Assembly: GCA_009760855.2 (NCBI GenBank) | Contig: WPIO01000052.1 | Span: forward strand, 2,852,501-2,916,500 | DNA: 64,000 nt | Direction of reading: 5' to 3' | Source: Cristatella mucedo | Taxonomy: Eukaryota > Bryozoa > Phylactolaemata > Cristatellidae | Shown: one piece after another, positions 21,481 to 30,593 of the stretch | How positions within the stretch are numbered: the first letter of the stretch is position 1 | Layout: each line of letters starts with the position of its first letter | Program-made: the position numbers and the translations under genes | Notes under the pieces: model-generated | What the model was told of the DNA's origin: nothing | Database searches by the model: none | What the model saw: only the letters and a program-made list of their open reading frames with translations

Positions 21481-22760
21481 AAATTCAAGTAGAAACGGGG
21501 GTTTTGATATACCATTTGCAGCTCCAAAGAGGAATTTAAGATTTGGGTTAATTAACAATGCGGATACTTGGTTTTTTTGGAATGAGAATTAGTTTAGGAG
21601 AATTAACAATTTAAAGCATAACTCAATTGAAAGAGTAAATCAGTATACACTTTGATGGAATATCTTACTTATCAAAATGATTATAATAGAACCGAAGGTC
21701 TTGCAACAGGGTGGAAAAAAGACGTCATGCATCCTTGTATCACGATATTTGTGTGATTTGATCTAGCAAATTTTACCAGTCCAAATCGTCTAATACAGCG
21801 GCTAATAACTTATATTTCATGTGTAGAAGTGTTAAATTAACAATGCTGCTGATGATGCTAATAGAAACGGAGCATTTAGTGTTTCGCTACCGCTCGCAAT
21901 CTGATTATCTGATTATTGTGCTGATGTGATTAAAAACGTCTATAATATTCAATTCAAACGTGAGCTGTTGAGGACTGGTGGTGCTATTCTTACTGAAGCT
22001 CCTGGAACAACTAGTAATCAAAATAATGCTGATATAACTAAAGGCTTAGCTTTAGCTATACAGAACATTCCAAATAAATGTCAAAGATGAAGCTGATAAT
22101 GCCTTGCATAACTCCAGCATTATGCTTTTTAGGAGGTTAGCCGAAATTTCCTGTGGGCGAGGAAAAAATATCAGACTTAACAATAGCTATATGGGAATGT
22201 TACAATATACAGCCTTAAACCAGAAACAAAATATACTATAACACCATCAGTACAAAATACTTCTGATAGGTTAGATGGCTAATCGAAGCAACCCAAAGCT
22301 TTGAAAAATACAATAACTATGCTCGTAATCCCTGCTCTTTTATTCATTGTATTATTAAGGCTGTAACTAAAAGTTCTAGTGCTATGAGAAGTGACTATCA
22401 AAAGACGGAAAGTGTTCAACATCTTACTTAGATTTCACAGTTTAGAAAAATTTTTTAGGTAATAATGAAGTTACTGAACCTCTTAAAGTAACTTATCCTG
22501 AATGTTTATCTCTTTACCCAATCAAAATTTAATTCATATAAAAGGCAATACTCAATTAATTAGAGGTTCTACATCATTAGAAGTTAACATTGGATTTCAA
22601 TAAACAAATTCTTATACAGCAAAAGGTAGTATTATGATTCCTTACCTATCAATTTCTGATAAAGCTGCTGAGCTAACACCATGTACAAATGGTGCCCAAC
22701 TCGTATGCAAGACAACGTCACGGATCAATGAAAATGTAGACAGTGAATAATTTATTTATA
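21481..22760 (+). pseudogene. Unassigned Polinton structural-like gene, part 3
   Basis: Pieces include 'FDIPFAAPKRNLRFGLINNA' near 21500, 'NVYNIQFKRELLRTGGAILT' near 21950, 'LKPETKYTITPSVQN' near 22220, 'GNTQLIRGSTSLEVNIGFQ' near 22540 and 'SIMIPYLSISDKAAELTP' near 22630. The protein-like stretches keep the plus strand but change frame. It is probably one or two long genes for virion proteins. The double jelly-roll major capsid gene should lie somewhere in the element, but I could not identify it. Confidence 0.35.
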
Positions 22761-23024
22761 TTTTATAATATCAAAAGTAAAAAGAATTGATGCAAAGTTC
22801 AGATAACTACAAAAAATCAATAATGCTTAACATAGGGAAATCACAGTACTTAGTTTTAGGTAGTAATCCTATATTTGAGATCAAATAAATCTAAAAATTG
22901 AAAACAATAGCAAATAAGAAATTTAAAAATACCTAGTCAATAGAAAAGAAGTATAATTTGCTCCAATAACATTTTGAAAAGTATTCAATATAATAGCTGC
23001 AAAATATTAAGAAATATTATTATT
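22761..23024. other. AT-rich spacer in the Polinton-type element
   Basis: Nothing supported. An (ATT)-like run near 23010-23030 is compatible with a spacer or an old retroposon tail. Confidence 0.3.
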
Positions 23025-23502
23025 ATTATTAGAAATGAAATTTTTATTTAAGTTGGATAATAATTATGACTGTTTTACTGAAGATAGGTGGCTGTTAGAG
23101 ATAATCTCCAGAAAAGTTGATTGGTAATACTAAACTAGTGGAAGTAAAGTGCTTATGGAGCAGGACAATTCATGATGAGTTCATACCACAGTAATAACAT
23201 GCAAAGTGCTTACTTGGATTACATTTGCCGGGATTAAATGAATGCTGTCACTCAAAAATTTGAGATAATTATTCCAGGATTACATTTTAAACCAAAATCA
23301 AGTAGTCTTATAGTTGCTGAAACTGTTAGAATACCTACCCATTTAGAAATAGACATATCAATTAGCAAATCACTATCCTTATTATTGTTAGATAAAGAGA
23401 AATACTTTAATTTTGAGTTGAGTACTATCAGTAACATTGGAGATTTCAACAGCAAGATTAATAAAAGATGCGATATAAAATGCTCCATAGGTCCTTGCCA
23501 GT
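23025..23502 (+). pseudogene. Unassigned Polinton gene remnant 4, interrupted by LINE A
   Basis: A frame of 88 codons from 23238 ('MNAVTQKFEIIIPGLHFKP') extends to the LINE A junction. Open sequence upstream in the same frame to about 23160 suggests the gene started earlier. Beta-type composition. LINE A truncates it at about 23503. Confidence 0.4.
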
Positions 23503-24978
23503 AAGTTACAGTCAGGCTTTAGAGCTAATCACTCCACAGAGTCAGCATTGCTTAGGGTATACAACGACCTACTTAGGAGTGCAGACATGGGTAGAGTGTC
23601 TCTCTTGTTTTGCCTGATCTTTCGGCAGCTTTTGATACCATCGATCACAAAGTTCTTCTAGAGCGCCTCTCATCTCGTCTGGGCATCACTGGCACTACTC
23701 TGCAATGGTTCAGGTCCTATCTCAGTGGGAGACTCCAGAGTATTGACGTGAATGGACAAATATCATCCGAGGTACCTCTGAAATATTGGGTACTTCAGGG
23801 CTCCGTGCTAGGTCCTGTTCTTTTCACGGTATATACTCTCCCTCTTGCTGATGTGATTGCCAAGCATAATCTAGGCTTTCACTTCTCTGCGGATGACACT
23901 CAGTCGTATCTTTGCTTTGATCCCTCCCAGCCTTCGAGCACCTCAAATTCTCTAAACTCACTAGCTGCATGCATTGATGACATCCGCACATGGATGGCAG
24001 CGAATTTTCTAAAACTTAACGATGATAAAACTAACTTACTAGTTATGGGCAAACCCAGCGTGATTCACAACTTGGAAAGGCTGACGCTCAAAATTGGCTC
24101 TGCCAGCATATCTCCAGTTGAATCAGCTCGAAATCTAGGTGTCATATTCCAAAGCGACCTTTCGTTAGACGACCATATCAGCTCCACAGTCAAATCCGCC
24201 TATTTTCAGCTTCATAACATTGCTAAAATTCGGGCTTGTTTAGATAAAGATACCACATCTAAGTTGGTCCATGCAGTCGTGACATCCCGTCTCGACTTCT
24301 GCAACTCACTGCTTACTGGCCTACCAGCATGTGCGATCAGGCGATTGCAGCTGGTGCAAAACTCGGCAGCTAGACTTGTCTGCCGTGAGCGTCGCAGTTG
24401 CCACATTACTCCACTTCTCGCCGACCTGCACTGACTACCAGTGAGGCAACGGATTGACTTCAAGGTTTTGTCGCCCACTTTTAGGTCCCTTCATTCTATG
24501 GCTCCAGCCTATCTTTCAGATATACTACCCCACCAGGCCAAGCATCGTACCACCTGCTTTTCGGAATCCAACAGTTTACCAATACCTCGTACAAACCTCA
24601 AATCCTTTGGGGACCGTGTCTTTAGTTCGTATGCTCCCAAAGCCTTGAACTCACTCCCGATTTGAATCAGAACATCCCCTGACTTTACCACATTTAAAAA
24701 GAACTTAAAAATGCATCTATTTAGGACAGCATTTAGTGGGTCCCTATGATTCGTCCTTCATGTGCTTATGCATGCTGACACTGCGCATGCTGCCACTAAG
24801 CACATTTGCATGCTGACCCTGTGCATGTCACCCCTAACCATGTTATTCATGTTGTTTGTTTATCAAGCATGATTTTAATCGCCATTCAATTGCATTTCCC
24901 TTTGCAGCAAATGTAAAGCGCCTAGAAAGAGATTGAGTTCTCTGAGGGCGCTTTATCAAGTGCATTATTATTATTATA
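23503..24978 (+). mobile_element. LINE A copy (CR1/L2-like non-LTR retrotransposon), 5'-truncated
   Basis: The best LINE A copy in the window, inserted in the Polinton-type element. It starts inside the reverse transcriptase domain, continues through the C-terminal domain, and ends with the 240-base untranslated tail, the hairpin at about 24910-24955 and (ATT)n. The tail carries the 'cactgcgcatgctgccacta' and 'tgttattcatgttgtttgtt' blocks shared by all copies. An 'agtta' sequence is found on both sides of the insert, possibly a target duplication. Confidence 0.85.
23610..24434 (+). pseudogene. LINE A reverse transcriptase fragment
   Basis: A 274-codon open frame that copies RNA into DNA in LINE replication. 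Motif A is seen as 'LSAAFDTIDHKVLLERL', motif B as 'VLQGSVLGPVLF' (usual 'GVPQGS' altered), and motif C as 'FSADDTQ' (usual Tyr is Ser; both catalytic Asp kept). The C-terminal region 'CNSLLTGLPACAIRRLQLVQ' follows. Upstream, 'QSGFRANHSTESALL' in another frame (23510-23590) shows a frameshift before the first ATG, so the start is not genuine. A stop at 24432 and a frame continuation at 24441-24665 ('RQRIDFKVLSPTFRSLHS') show a further break. Endonuclease and ORF1 are absent. Confidence 0.8.
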
Positions 24979-25856
24979 GTTAAGACACTAACTCAAATGG
25001 TTAAAGAACCAGATCTTGATAGATTCATTAGAATAATACTTACGGTTAAAGAAGTGCTTAACAGATCAAAAAGTTAGTATGAAAATATATAGATATATTA
25101 TAAAAAGTAGACAATTCTATTTATAAAAAAAAAACAGATGGAATTCAATTATCAGATATTGATGCAATGGAAATCGAATAACTAACATTATAGAATCAAT
25201 TAAATTTTTAGATGCGGTGACTAAGGGTTATGCTGATTCAGATTTCATGAAAAATGTAACTAAAACAATCGACATCAAAGGGCTTCCAATAACATAAGTT
25301 GGAAGTGCAATCGAGTCTAGAGATACTGTTAATGTTATTCAACTAAATGGATATGTACATACAGCTGGAGATGCTATGACTGAAGATTTAAATATGAATG
25401 GATTTTAGATAACACCATCATATTGAAACACTACAAAAACTACTCCAACGGTATTCCCAGAAGAGCTGTGTTACATATTGAGGATTAAAAACAGATGCAC
25501 TATTAAGTGGAATTCCTGTGTAAAATAACCCGTATATAGCTAACAATTCAATATTAAATGTTGCAAACCTTGTTTATAACGGTGAGGTTGCAGTAAAGGC
25601 TACCTAAATAAAACACTAAAAAAGAACTAATGTATTACAACTAACTGTTAATCCGAAGTAAATGAACTGAATAATAAATACTTCTATTCTTTAAACATGG
25701 AGTAATGAAAACTCTCCTCCAATTATACTATTAGCAAAAATGGTTATATGAGCTTGCAACCATGTTCAATTTAGACAAACTAGTGATATATTTATACTAT
25801 CTGGAGATGTTAGAGCAATACATACTGCTAGCATTAGAATGAATTCTAAGTACTAC
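24979..25856 (+). pseudogene. Fibre-like Polinton gene remnant
   Basis: Plus-strand pieces show the motif 'DAVTKGYADSDFM' from about 25211, then 'IESRDTVNVIQLNGY' and 'GDAMTEDLNMNGF' ending near 25405. This pattern (xDAVTKxYxD followed by GxxMTxDLNMNG) is typical of repeated stalk segments of phage-type tail fibres and fibre-like proteins of some eukaryotic viruses. The piece at 24985-25070 ('KEPDLDRFIRIILTVKEVLN') is the sequence right of the LINE A insertion. A role in host attachment is inferred from the motif only. Many stops. Confidence 0.5.
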
Positions 25857-25987
25857 GTAATTTAATGTATCTCCGCCTGGAACCCCACAAAGCCATAAAG
25901 ACTATGTGGGTGATACGCAGGAGAGTTTTTTATAACGCACTCACAGCCTAAGTGACTTTCGGACGCATTCGGTAGCCAACAGATTTA
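25857..25987 (-). repeat. LINE B 3' tail fragment, reverse orientation
   Basis: Complement of the LINE B end ('aatgtatctccgcctggaac', 'gtgatacgcaggagagtttt', 'gcattcggtagccaacagat'). Only the last coding residues and the tail are present. Confidence 0.7.
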
Positions 25988-26640
25988 TGCATTCTTTAAA
26001 AAGTTACCAACTGACTACTATTTCATAGATAATGTTGGTATTTATAAAGTTAATCTATTCGCTAGTTACATACCTACGTAAATCATAAAAGTAGAAAATT
26101 AGTGTTATCAATTCTTCCATCTTATTAACTCTATTCTTACCTTTATGATAATGATCTTAAAATATTATAAATGTCTTCATAATCGTAATAATGGATTCTT
26201 AATCTGAAAAATAATGAAGACAACCAATTTCAGAACACCTTCTAAAATGTTTCCTACATAAAAAATTACTTGTTATGTCTACATTTAGAAGATCTATTAT
26301 TGGGATAATAACAATTAACAAATAATTGCACTATTTTAAGAATTAAATTAATATCAAACTCGATTTCTTTGACTATAAAGATTACAAATATAACATAATC
26401 GCCAATGCAACTTGGATTTACGAACAATTTGTATGCATGGTGGAAATTCAGTTAGGAAATAATCTTCAATCGTCTGAGTTCTCTTATATCCATTGCTCTG
26501 AAATGTCATCCTTAAATTTAAAAGAGAGAAAGAAAGTAAGTATGACCAGATTAAGACACAAGCCAAGTTTTCAAGCCTAGACCTGAAGAAGTCCCTAATG
26601 ATTTCTTTAATGTAGTTATACCTAATAAAAGCCATCGAGC
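25988..26640. other. Polinton interior, no clear gene
   Basis: AT-rich. The minus frame at 26354-26635 has no recognised domain. The N-terminal part of the integrase is expected just upstream of 26640 but is not readable. Confidence 0.3.
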
Positions 26641-26775
26641 TGACGTACTATATCTGCCAACTTATAGTTGATATAGTATGCATTAAGTGTGATTGATGTT
26701 GCATTATGTGTACAGACTCCAGAGCTTTGAAAAGCAAATCATCAAAGAAGGCAGCGAAAGCAATAATTGACATTT
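26641..26775 (+). pseudogene. Polinton integrase, left part
   Basis: The retroviral-type integrase would insert the element into host DNA. The left part reads 'ALKSKSSKKAAKAIIDI' at 26724-26774, which corresponds to the segment following the first catalytic Asp in Polinton integrases. The DNA transposon at 26776 cuts the gene right here. The catalytic Asp itself is not clearly readable upstream. Confidence 0.65.
26772..26775. repeat. Left target-site duplication ATTT
   Basis: ATTT directly before the transposon end, repeated at 30594-30597 directly after the other end. Removing one copy with the transposon leaves the integrase reading frame in phase. Confidence 0.7.
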
Positions 26776-26803
26776 GAGCCCGATGGCGGTAACCCGGATT
26801 ACC
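26776..26803 (+). repeat. Left TIR of the unclassified transposon
   Basis: About 28 bp inverted match with 30566-30593. A local palindrome-like 'ggattaccatggtaacc' follows it on this side only. Confidence 0.75.
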
Positions 26804-26939
26804 ATGGTAACCAGGGTGCATGCGGACTGCGATAACTACCTAATTATTGGTCCAAATTATATGCACACAGGCTATAAATGTCGGGCATGTCGATTTCTAT
26901 CCTTCAGCAAAAAGACAGTGATTTTGAAAACGATTATTT

Positions 26940-27437
26940 CTATTGAGCAAGTGCACAGCTGCTGATCAGATCCAGGGCAAGGATCCAGGGCTCAATCATG
27001 AAAATGGAACATATTTTTTCGAGAAATAGCTCAAGATTGATGGCTGATTTGGGATAACCACTGATGCCTCCTTCGGGCAGCCCGCAGAGCGTATCTGTAC
27101 GCCCGGAGCAGCCTTCAGTGCTGATTCTTTTTTTTCTGCCACGAGTCTGCGCCATATCGGATGCCGCCGCCAACGGCGCGCCAATATTGTCAGGATCTCC
27201 GTCCTCACTATCAGCGATATTATTCGGCACGGCCGGATAATAAGTTAGATCTTGGACCGGGATCAACATGTATTTCTTTGAAAAAGAACGTAGCTTCTTC
27301 GCTGTCAACCCTAAGACAGATTTGTGCTCCAGTTTCAGTGAATCGATCGATACGCCTGTTATCGATGTTGGCACAGGCGCTGGGAAGAGTTTCTTCAATA
27401 GCGCTCGACGAATCATGCCCAGATTTCTGGACTGCAC
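26940..27437 (-). pseudogene. Putative transposase, C-terminal piece
   Basis: A 165-codon minus-strand frame. It has a Lys/Arg-rich middle ('LTAKKLRSFSKKYMLIPVQD') followed by an acidic stretch ('NIADSEDGDPDN') and a basic 'TRGRKKRIS' that could be a nuclear localisation signal. A parallel frame, 27510-27220, reads 'SACANIDNRRIDRFTE'. It lies at the end of the presumed transposase gene. No named domain recognised. Confidence 0.4.
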
Positions 27438-27547
27438 CGAGGAAATTTTTTGTCAGCTTCTGTATCGGTCGTGCTATACAAGTGACGCATTGTGTAAACA
27501 CATTCGTCAATCTCGAAGAAATAGTTCTTCGAGTACCGCGGCGGCAT

Positions 27548-27735
27548 TCACTTGAAGTACTCAGCTAACAATGGTTTCCATCCAGTATATAACGGGCGGC
27601 TGGAATCGCTGTGATCCGCGAAGACCGTCTTCACCGACTTGATTTTGTTCCGGGTCTCGAAAATCTGATCCGCTGTGAACAAATTGAGCCGACGCACAGA
27701 ATTGCGGAGCTCCGCGACGGCCCCGCGATTGATGT
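27548..27735 (-). pseudogene. Putative transposase piece downstream of the minisatellite
   Basis: The minus strand reads 'AELRNSVRRLNLFTADQIFE' followed by 'PLYTGWKPLLAEYFK'. This looks like a conserved protein segment, not random sequence, and continues the transposase after the 22-bp repeat array. The family is not identified. Confidence 0.45.
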
Positions 27736-27737
27736 GG

Positions 27738-27920
27738 GTGTTGTGTTGCCTGATTGTGGTCTGCCTGAAATGGGCGTTGTGTTCCGCTGTGTGGGTGTCG
27801 TGTTGCCGACGTTGCCTGATTGTGGGCGTCGTGTTGCCTGATTGTGGGCGTTGTGTTGCCTGATTGTGGGCGTTGTGTTGCCTGATTGTGGGTGTCGTGT
27901 TGCCTGATTGCGGGCGTTGC
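27738..27920. repeat. 22-bp minisatellite inside the transposase
   Basis: About eight copies of a 22-base unit close to 'ttgtgttgcctgattgtggg' + 'cg', some shortened. On the minus strand it is open and reads Asn-Gln-Ala-Thr-Gln-rich repeats. It is not a multiple of three, so the reading cycles through frames. Confidence 0.8.
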
Positions 27921-27951
27921 CCGGCAGAAGAAAAAAGAGAGCGCAACCTTC

Positions 27952-28524
27952 TTATGGAAAAGGATCAAAAGAAGCGTGTAGAAACGGGGCGCAGGTATAG
28001 AGACTTGTTTTGCCCGAAGCAACTGTCGAGCATGATGAACAGGATCTCTGAAGGAGAGTCCTTCTGCGAAATCTCGAGGTGCAGTGTAGCATGCGGAGGC
28101 TGCATAGAGCGTCCGCATCTTTACCTTGACCGCGCTCGTCGTGCAGGATCACTTGATTGACCCCACTGGAGAGGTCGGCGATGATGAAGTTTCGCATAAT
28201 CAAGTTCGATCGGAGAAAATGATCGACCGTCGGTCGGATGGACCCGTTGTGAGGCAACGTGAAACTACCGCCGAAGTCTACGATCTGAATCCCAACGTGG
28301 ATCTTGTTCGAATCTGAGACCGTCGTCGCATTTTCAACAGCAATGTCATCATTACTAATAAATTCATCCTGGTCGTCTGTTGGAAACGATAGGTCAAGGG
28401 TGTCAGGAACGATAGCGTTCGGTAAAGTCTGATCGGGGGCGTTGCTTTGAATGAACTCTTTGACAAATTTCGGTACAAGCCTACGCTGCTCAATAGCTGA
28501 ATCAAGATGCATTTCCTCCTCCAA
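27952..28524 (-). pseudogene. Putative transposase, central piece
   Basis: A 190-codon minus-strand frame and the best-preserved coding piece of the 3.8-kb transposon. Readable segments in order: 'LDSAIEQRRLVPKFVKEFIQ' (residues about 7-26), an acidic linker, 'HVGIQIVDFGGSFTLPHNGS', 'NLIMRNFIIADLSSGVNQV' and 'DERGQGKDADALCSLRMLH' near residue 145. Then the frame shifts. The pattern of an Asp-containing strand ('IVDFGG', 'IIADLSS') would fit an RNase H-fold transposase, but the catalytic triad is not proven. Upstream sequence at 28525-28630 stays open in the same frame up to the LINE A tail. Confidence 0.5.
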
Positions 28525-28636
28525 TTGTAGTCGTTCATGCTCATCGGCGGGCAGATCATTACGCTGCAGCTGAATATCGGTGCGGACGCAGGCGTCTTCC
28601 TTTGGGAGCGTTAGTCGAAGGCCGGATAGTAATAAT

Positions 28637-28757
28637 AATAATGCACTTGATAAAGCGCCCTCAGAGAACTCAATCTCTTTCTAGGCGCTTCACATTTGCT
28701 GCAAAGGGAAGTGCGATTGAATGGTAAGTAATATCATGCTTGATAAACGTGAATAAA
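28637..28757 (-). repeat. LINE A tail, 3' part, inside the transposon
   Basis: (ATT)n complement, 'gataaagcgccctcagagaa', 'ggcgcttcacatttgctgca' and 'catgcttgataaa'. It continues at 29412 after the gypsy fragment. 'atagtaa' occurs on both outer sides (about 28625-28632 and 29486-29492), a likely target duplication of the LINE A insertion. Confidence 0.75.
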
Positions 28758-29411
28758 ATTGTACCCTAGAGTAGGTGGGCCCACTGACATTCGATATGTC
28801 GGGCTGGGCGTCGCCTTGCCCCGGAAGGGTAAAGCCTGGGGTCAGCTCCCAGAGTTCCGATGACGGGAACTGGATACAACGTGCTCGCTCTTTTTCGGCG
28901 GAAGCTCTCGATGGTGTTGGACGTCCGCTCCGTCTACCACAGAGTACTCAGCTAGCCGGGTCTTGGACGGCGTACGCTTGTACTGGTGAGACGGAGTCCT
29001 GCGACGGTGCGACTGTGGAAGCCGACTGAGCACTAAGACGTTTGTTCGCGCTTGCGGCGTCATCCCGCGCCCCTGTAGTTTACCTTGTATAGGACCTTCC
29101 TCTGTAGGCTTGTTTAGTGCTCTCGTTTGTATAGCGCATGCGTGTGTATTATGTAAAGTGTAGTGTACCCGATCGATCACGCGTGAACCACTGTTACCGG
29201 AGGGCCCGGCGTAATGACCCAGAACGGACATAAATAGTAGCGAGCCATAGTTGGAGTTAGCCGCTGGCCCCTTGAACTCGGCTACAGTACCACTGGCATC
29301 TGTACTAAGAACAAAGGGTGCAGCAAAGTCTGGGAACCTAAGAATTGGCTTTGCACACAGCCGGTCCCGGAGATCCTTGAAGGAACGCTCGCATTCCCTC
29401 GACCACACGAA
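28758..29411 (-). mobile_element. Ty3/gypsy LTR retrotransposon fragment
   Basis: On the minus strand it begins with a piece of the reverse transcriptase/RNase H junction ('WSRECERSFKDLRDRL', 'PILRFPDFAAPFVLSTDASG'), typical of Ty3/gypsy Pol. It then passes abruptly into non-coding sequence that probably includes an LTR ending in ...TACA at 28760. Protease, integrase and most of Pol are missing. It is inserted within the LINE A tail, giving the innermost level of a four-level nest. Confidence 0.7.
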
Positions 29412-29488
29412 GCATGTTTAGGGGTGACATGCACAGGGTCAGCAGGCAAATGTGGTTAGTGGCAGCATGCAGTGTCAGCACGCATAAT
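29412..29488 (-). repeat. LINE A tail, 5' part, inside the transposon
   Basis: 'aggggtgacatgcacagggt', 'gtggttagtggcagcatgca' and 'gtgtcagcacgcata': complement of the LINE A 3' untranslated region. It continues the piece ending at 28757. Confidence 0.75.
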
Positions 29489-29733
29489 AGTAAAATTGAA
29501 TGTACTGGCGCCACCAAGACAAGGAGATGATGCGAGCATTATTGCTATCCTGGATGGAAGCGTATTCCTGGTGTAGACTTTTCCAAGTCGTGCCTTGCTT
29601 GACAAAGTATTGGAAAGGGCGCCGATGTGAGCACGAAAACCTATCATCGAGTTCGAACGTAGCTGCATCAACATGAATCGCCGCTAAGTCGGTCTGGGGG
29701 TCTGGGTGACTGCATGTTTGGGAGTAGGACAAG
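29489..29733 (-). pseudogene. Putative transposase, piece before the LINE A insertion
   Basis: The minus strand reads 'FQYFVKQGTTWKSLHQEYAS' then 'NARIISLSWWRQYIQFYY'. It looks like a real protein segment, and its end meets the LINE A target site, from where the transposase continues at 28630. No named domain. Confidence 0.5.
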
Positions 29734-29950
29734 CACGGCGTACTGCGAACGATTCAAATATGGCCCCTTCTCGCACAGCCTTGAGAATGAGCTCACATCA
29801 TAGGGCGCCAAGGCGAAGAAAGAAGCAGAGCCTCAATCTGACTCTCAATCCGAGCTTAATCAAGGTCAAGGATGATGCCCGTCACATTGTTCGTGTTTGC
29901 GTTGGGCGGGCTCTAACCGATTCCGCAGCTCCTGAATGCGTAGGAACTCA

Positions 29951-30438
29951 TCAGTACCAAGTCGTTGCTTGACGCGTTGGATGTCGCGTTCTTCTTTCGG
30001 CTCGTAGGAGCCTTGAGCTTTCGATGGGGCCTGATTGCCTGAACGAATCTACCAGCCAACCCCCAACCCGGCGAGGAAGCGATGTTGGATCAGCAGTAAC
30101 TGTAGGAGCAGCAGTAGCTGTGGGCCGACGATTCAATCTAACTGACTTCTCAAGACCATCACCTTCATCGCAATTGCCACTGTCAGCTGGAAAATAGGAA
30201 TCGTCATTGCTACCCAGGCGAGCACTGGCGCCGCGATTCCGGACCTCCTGCATAATCTTTTCAGACCAGAGGGTGGCATTGAAGTTCCGGGGAAACGTTT
30301 CCAAGAACTTGCAACCAGTTCCATTGCGTTGCTAAGAACATCATTGCTAACATGTTTTATATCGTCATTATAGCCAACAATAGCGTGCACCCTTCTATTG
30401 AGCTCTTTCGCACATAGTTCATCAGATTGCTTTGACAT
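29951..30438 (-). pseudogene. Putative transposase, N-terminal piece
   Basis: The minus strand begins 'MSKQSDELCAKELNRRVHAI' at 30438 and reads about 55 codons ('SNAMELVASSWKRFPG'), then shifts into the frame 30304-29951 ('FNATLWSEKIMQEVRNRG', 'LGSNDDSYFPADSGNCDEG'). The start is plausible because it lies about 155 bases inside the right TIR. No DNA-binding motif was recognised. Confidence 0.45.
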
Positions 30439-30565
30439 GATTCTGACGGTGCTGCTTCTGAATCAGGTCAACGGCGTTTTCGACTTCGAAACTCTATCTT
30501 TTTTAGAGCAGCTATCCGCAAAATTAATAATTAATAATTAATTGCGATTCTACTTGCGGAAATTC

Positions 30566-30593
30566 GGCAACCCGGGTTACCGCCATCGGGCTC
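30566..30593 (-). repeat. Right TIR of the unclassified transposon
   Basis: Inverted match to 26776-26803. Followed directly by ATTT (30594-30597), the right target-site duplication. Confidence 0.75.

Larger units (their letters stand above)
26776..30593 (-). mobile_element. Unclassified DNA transposon, 3.8 kb, inside the integrase pseudogene
   Basis: Ends are inverted copies of 'GAGCCCGATGGCGGTAACCC', extending to about 28 bp with two mismatches. Base composition is visibly richer in GC than the surrounding Polinton. The minus strand carries fragments of one large protein, read from about 30438 down to about 26940. The 4-bp duplication and the TIR sequence match no superfamily I can name with confidence. 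It is itself split by a LINE A tail, a Ty3/gypsy fragment and a 22-bp minisatellite. Frameshifts separate the coding pieces, so this copy is not autonomous now. Confidence 0.7.

Noticed and set aside
23252-23488. Minus-strand frame
   Set aside because: Shadow of the plus-strand frame at 23238-23504, which extends further upstream.
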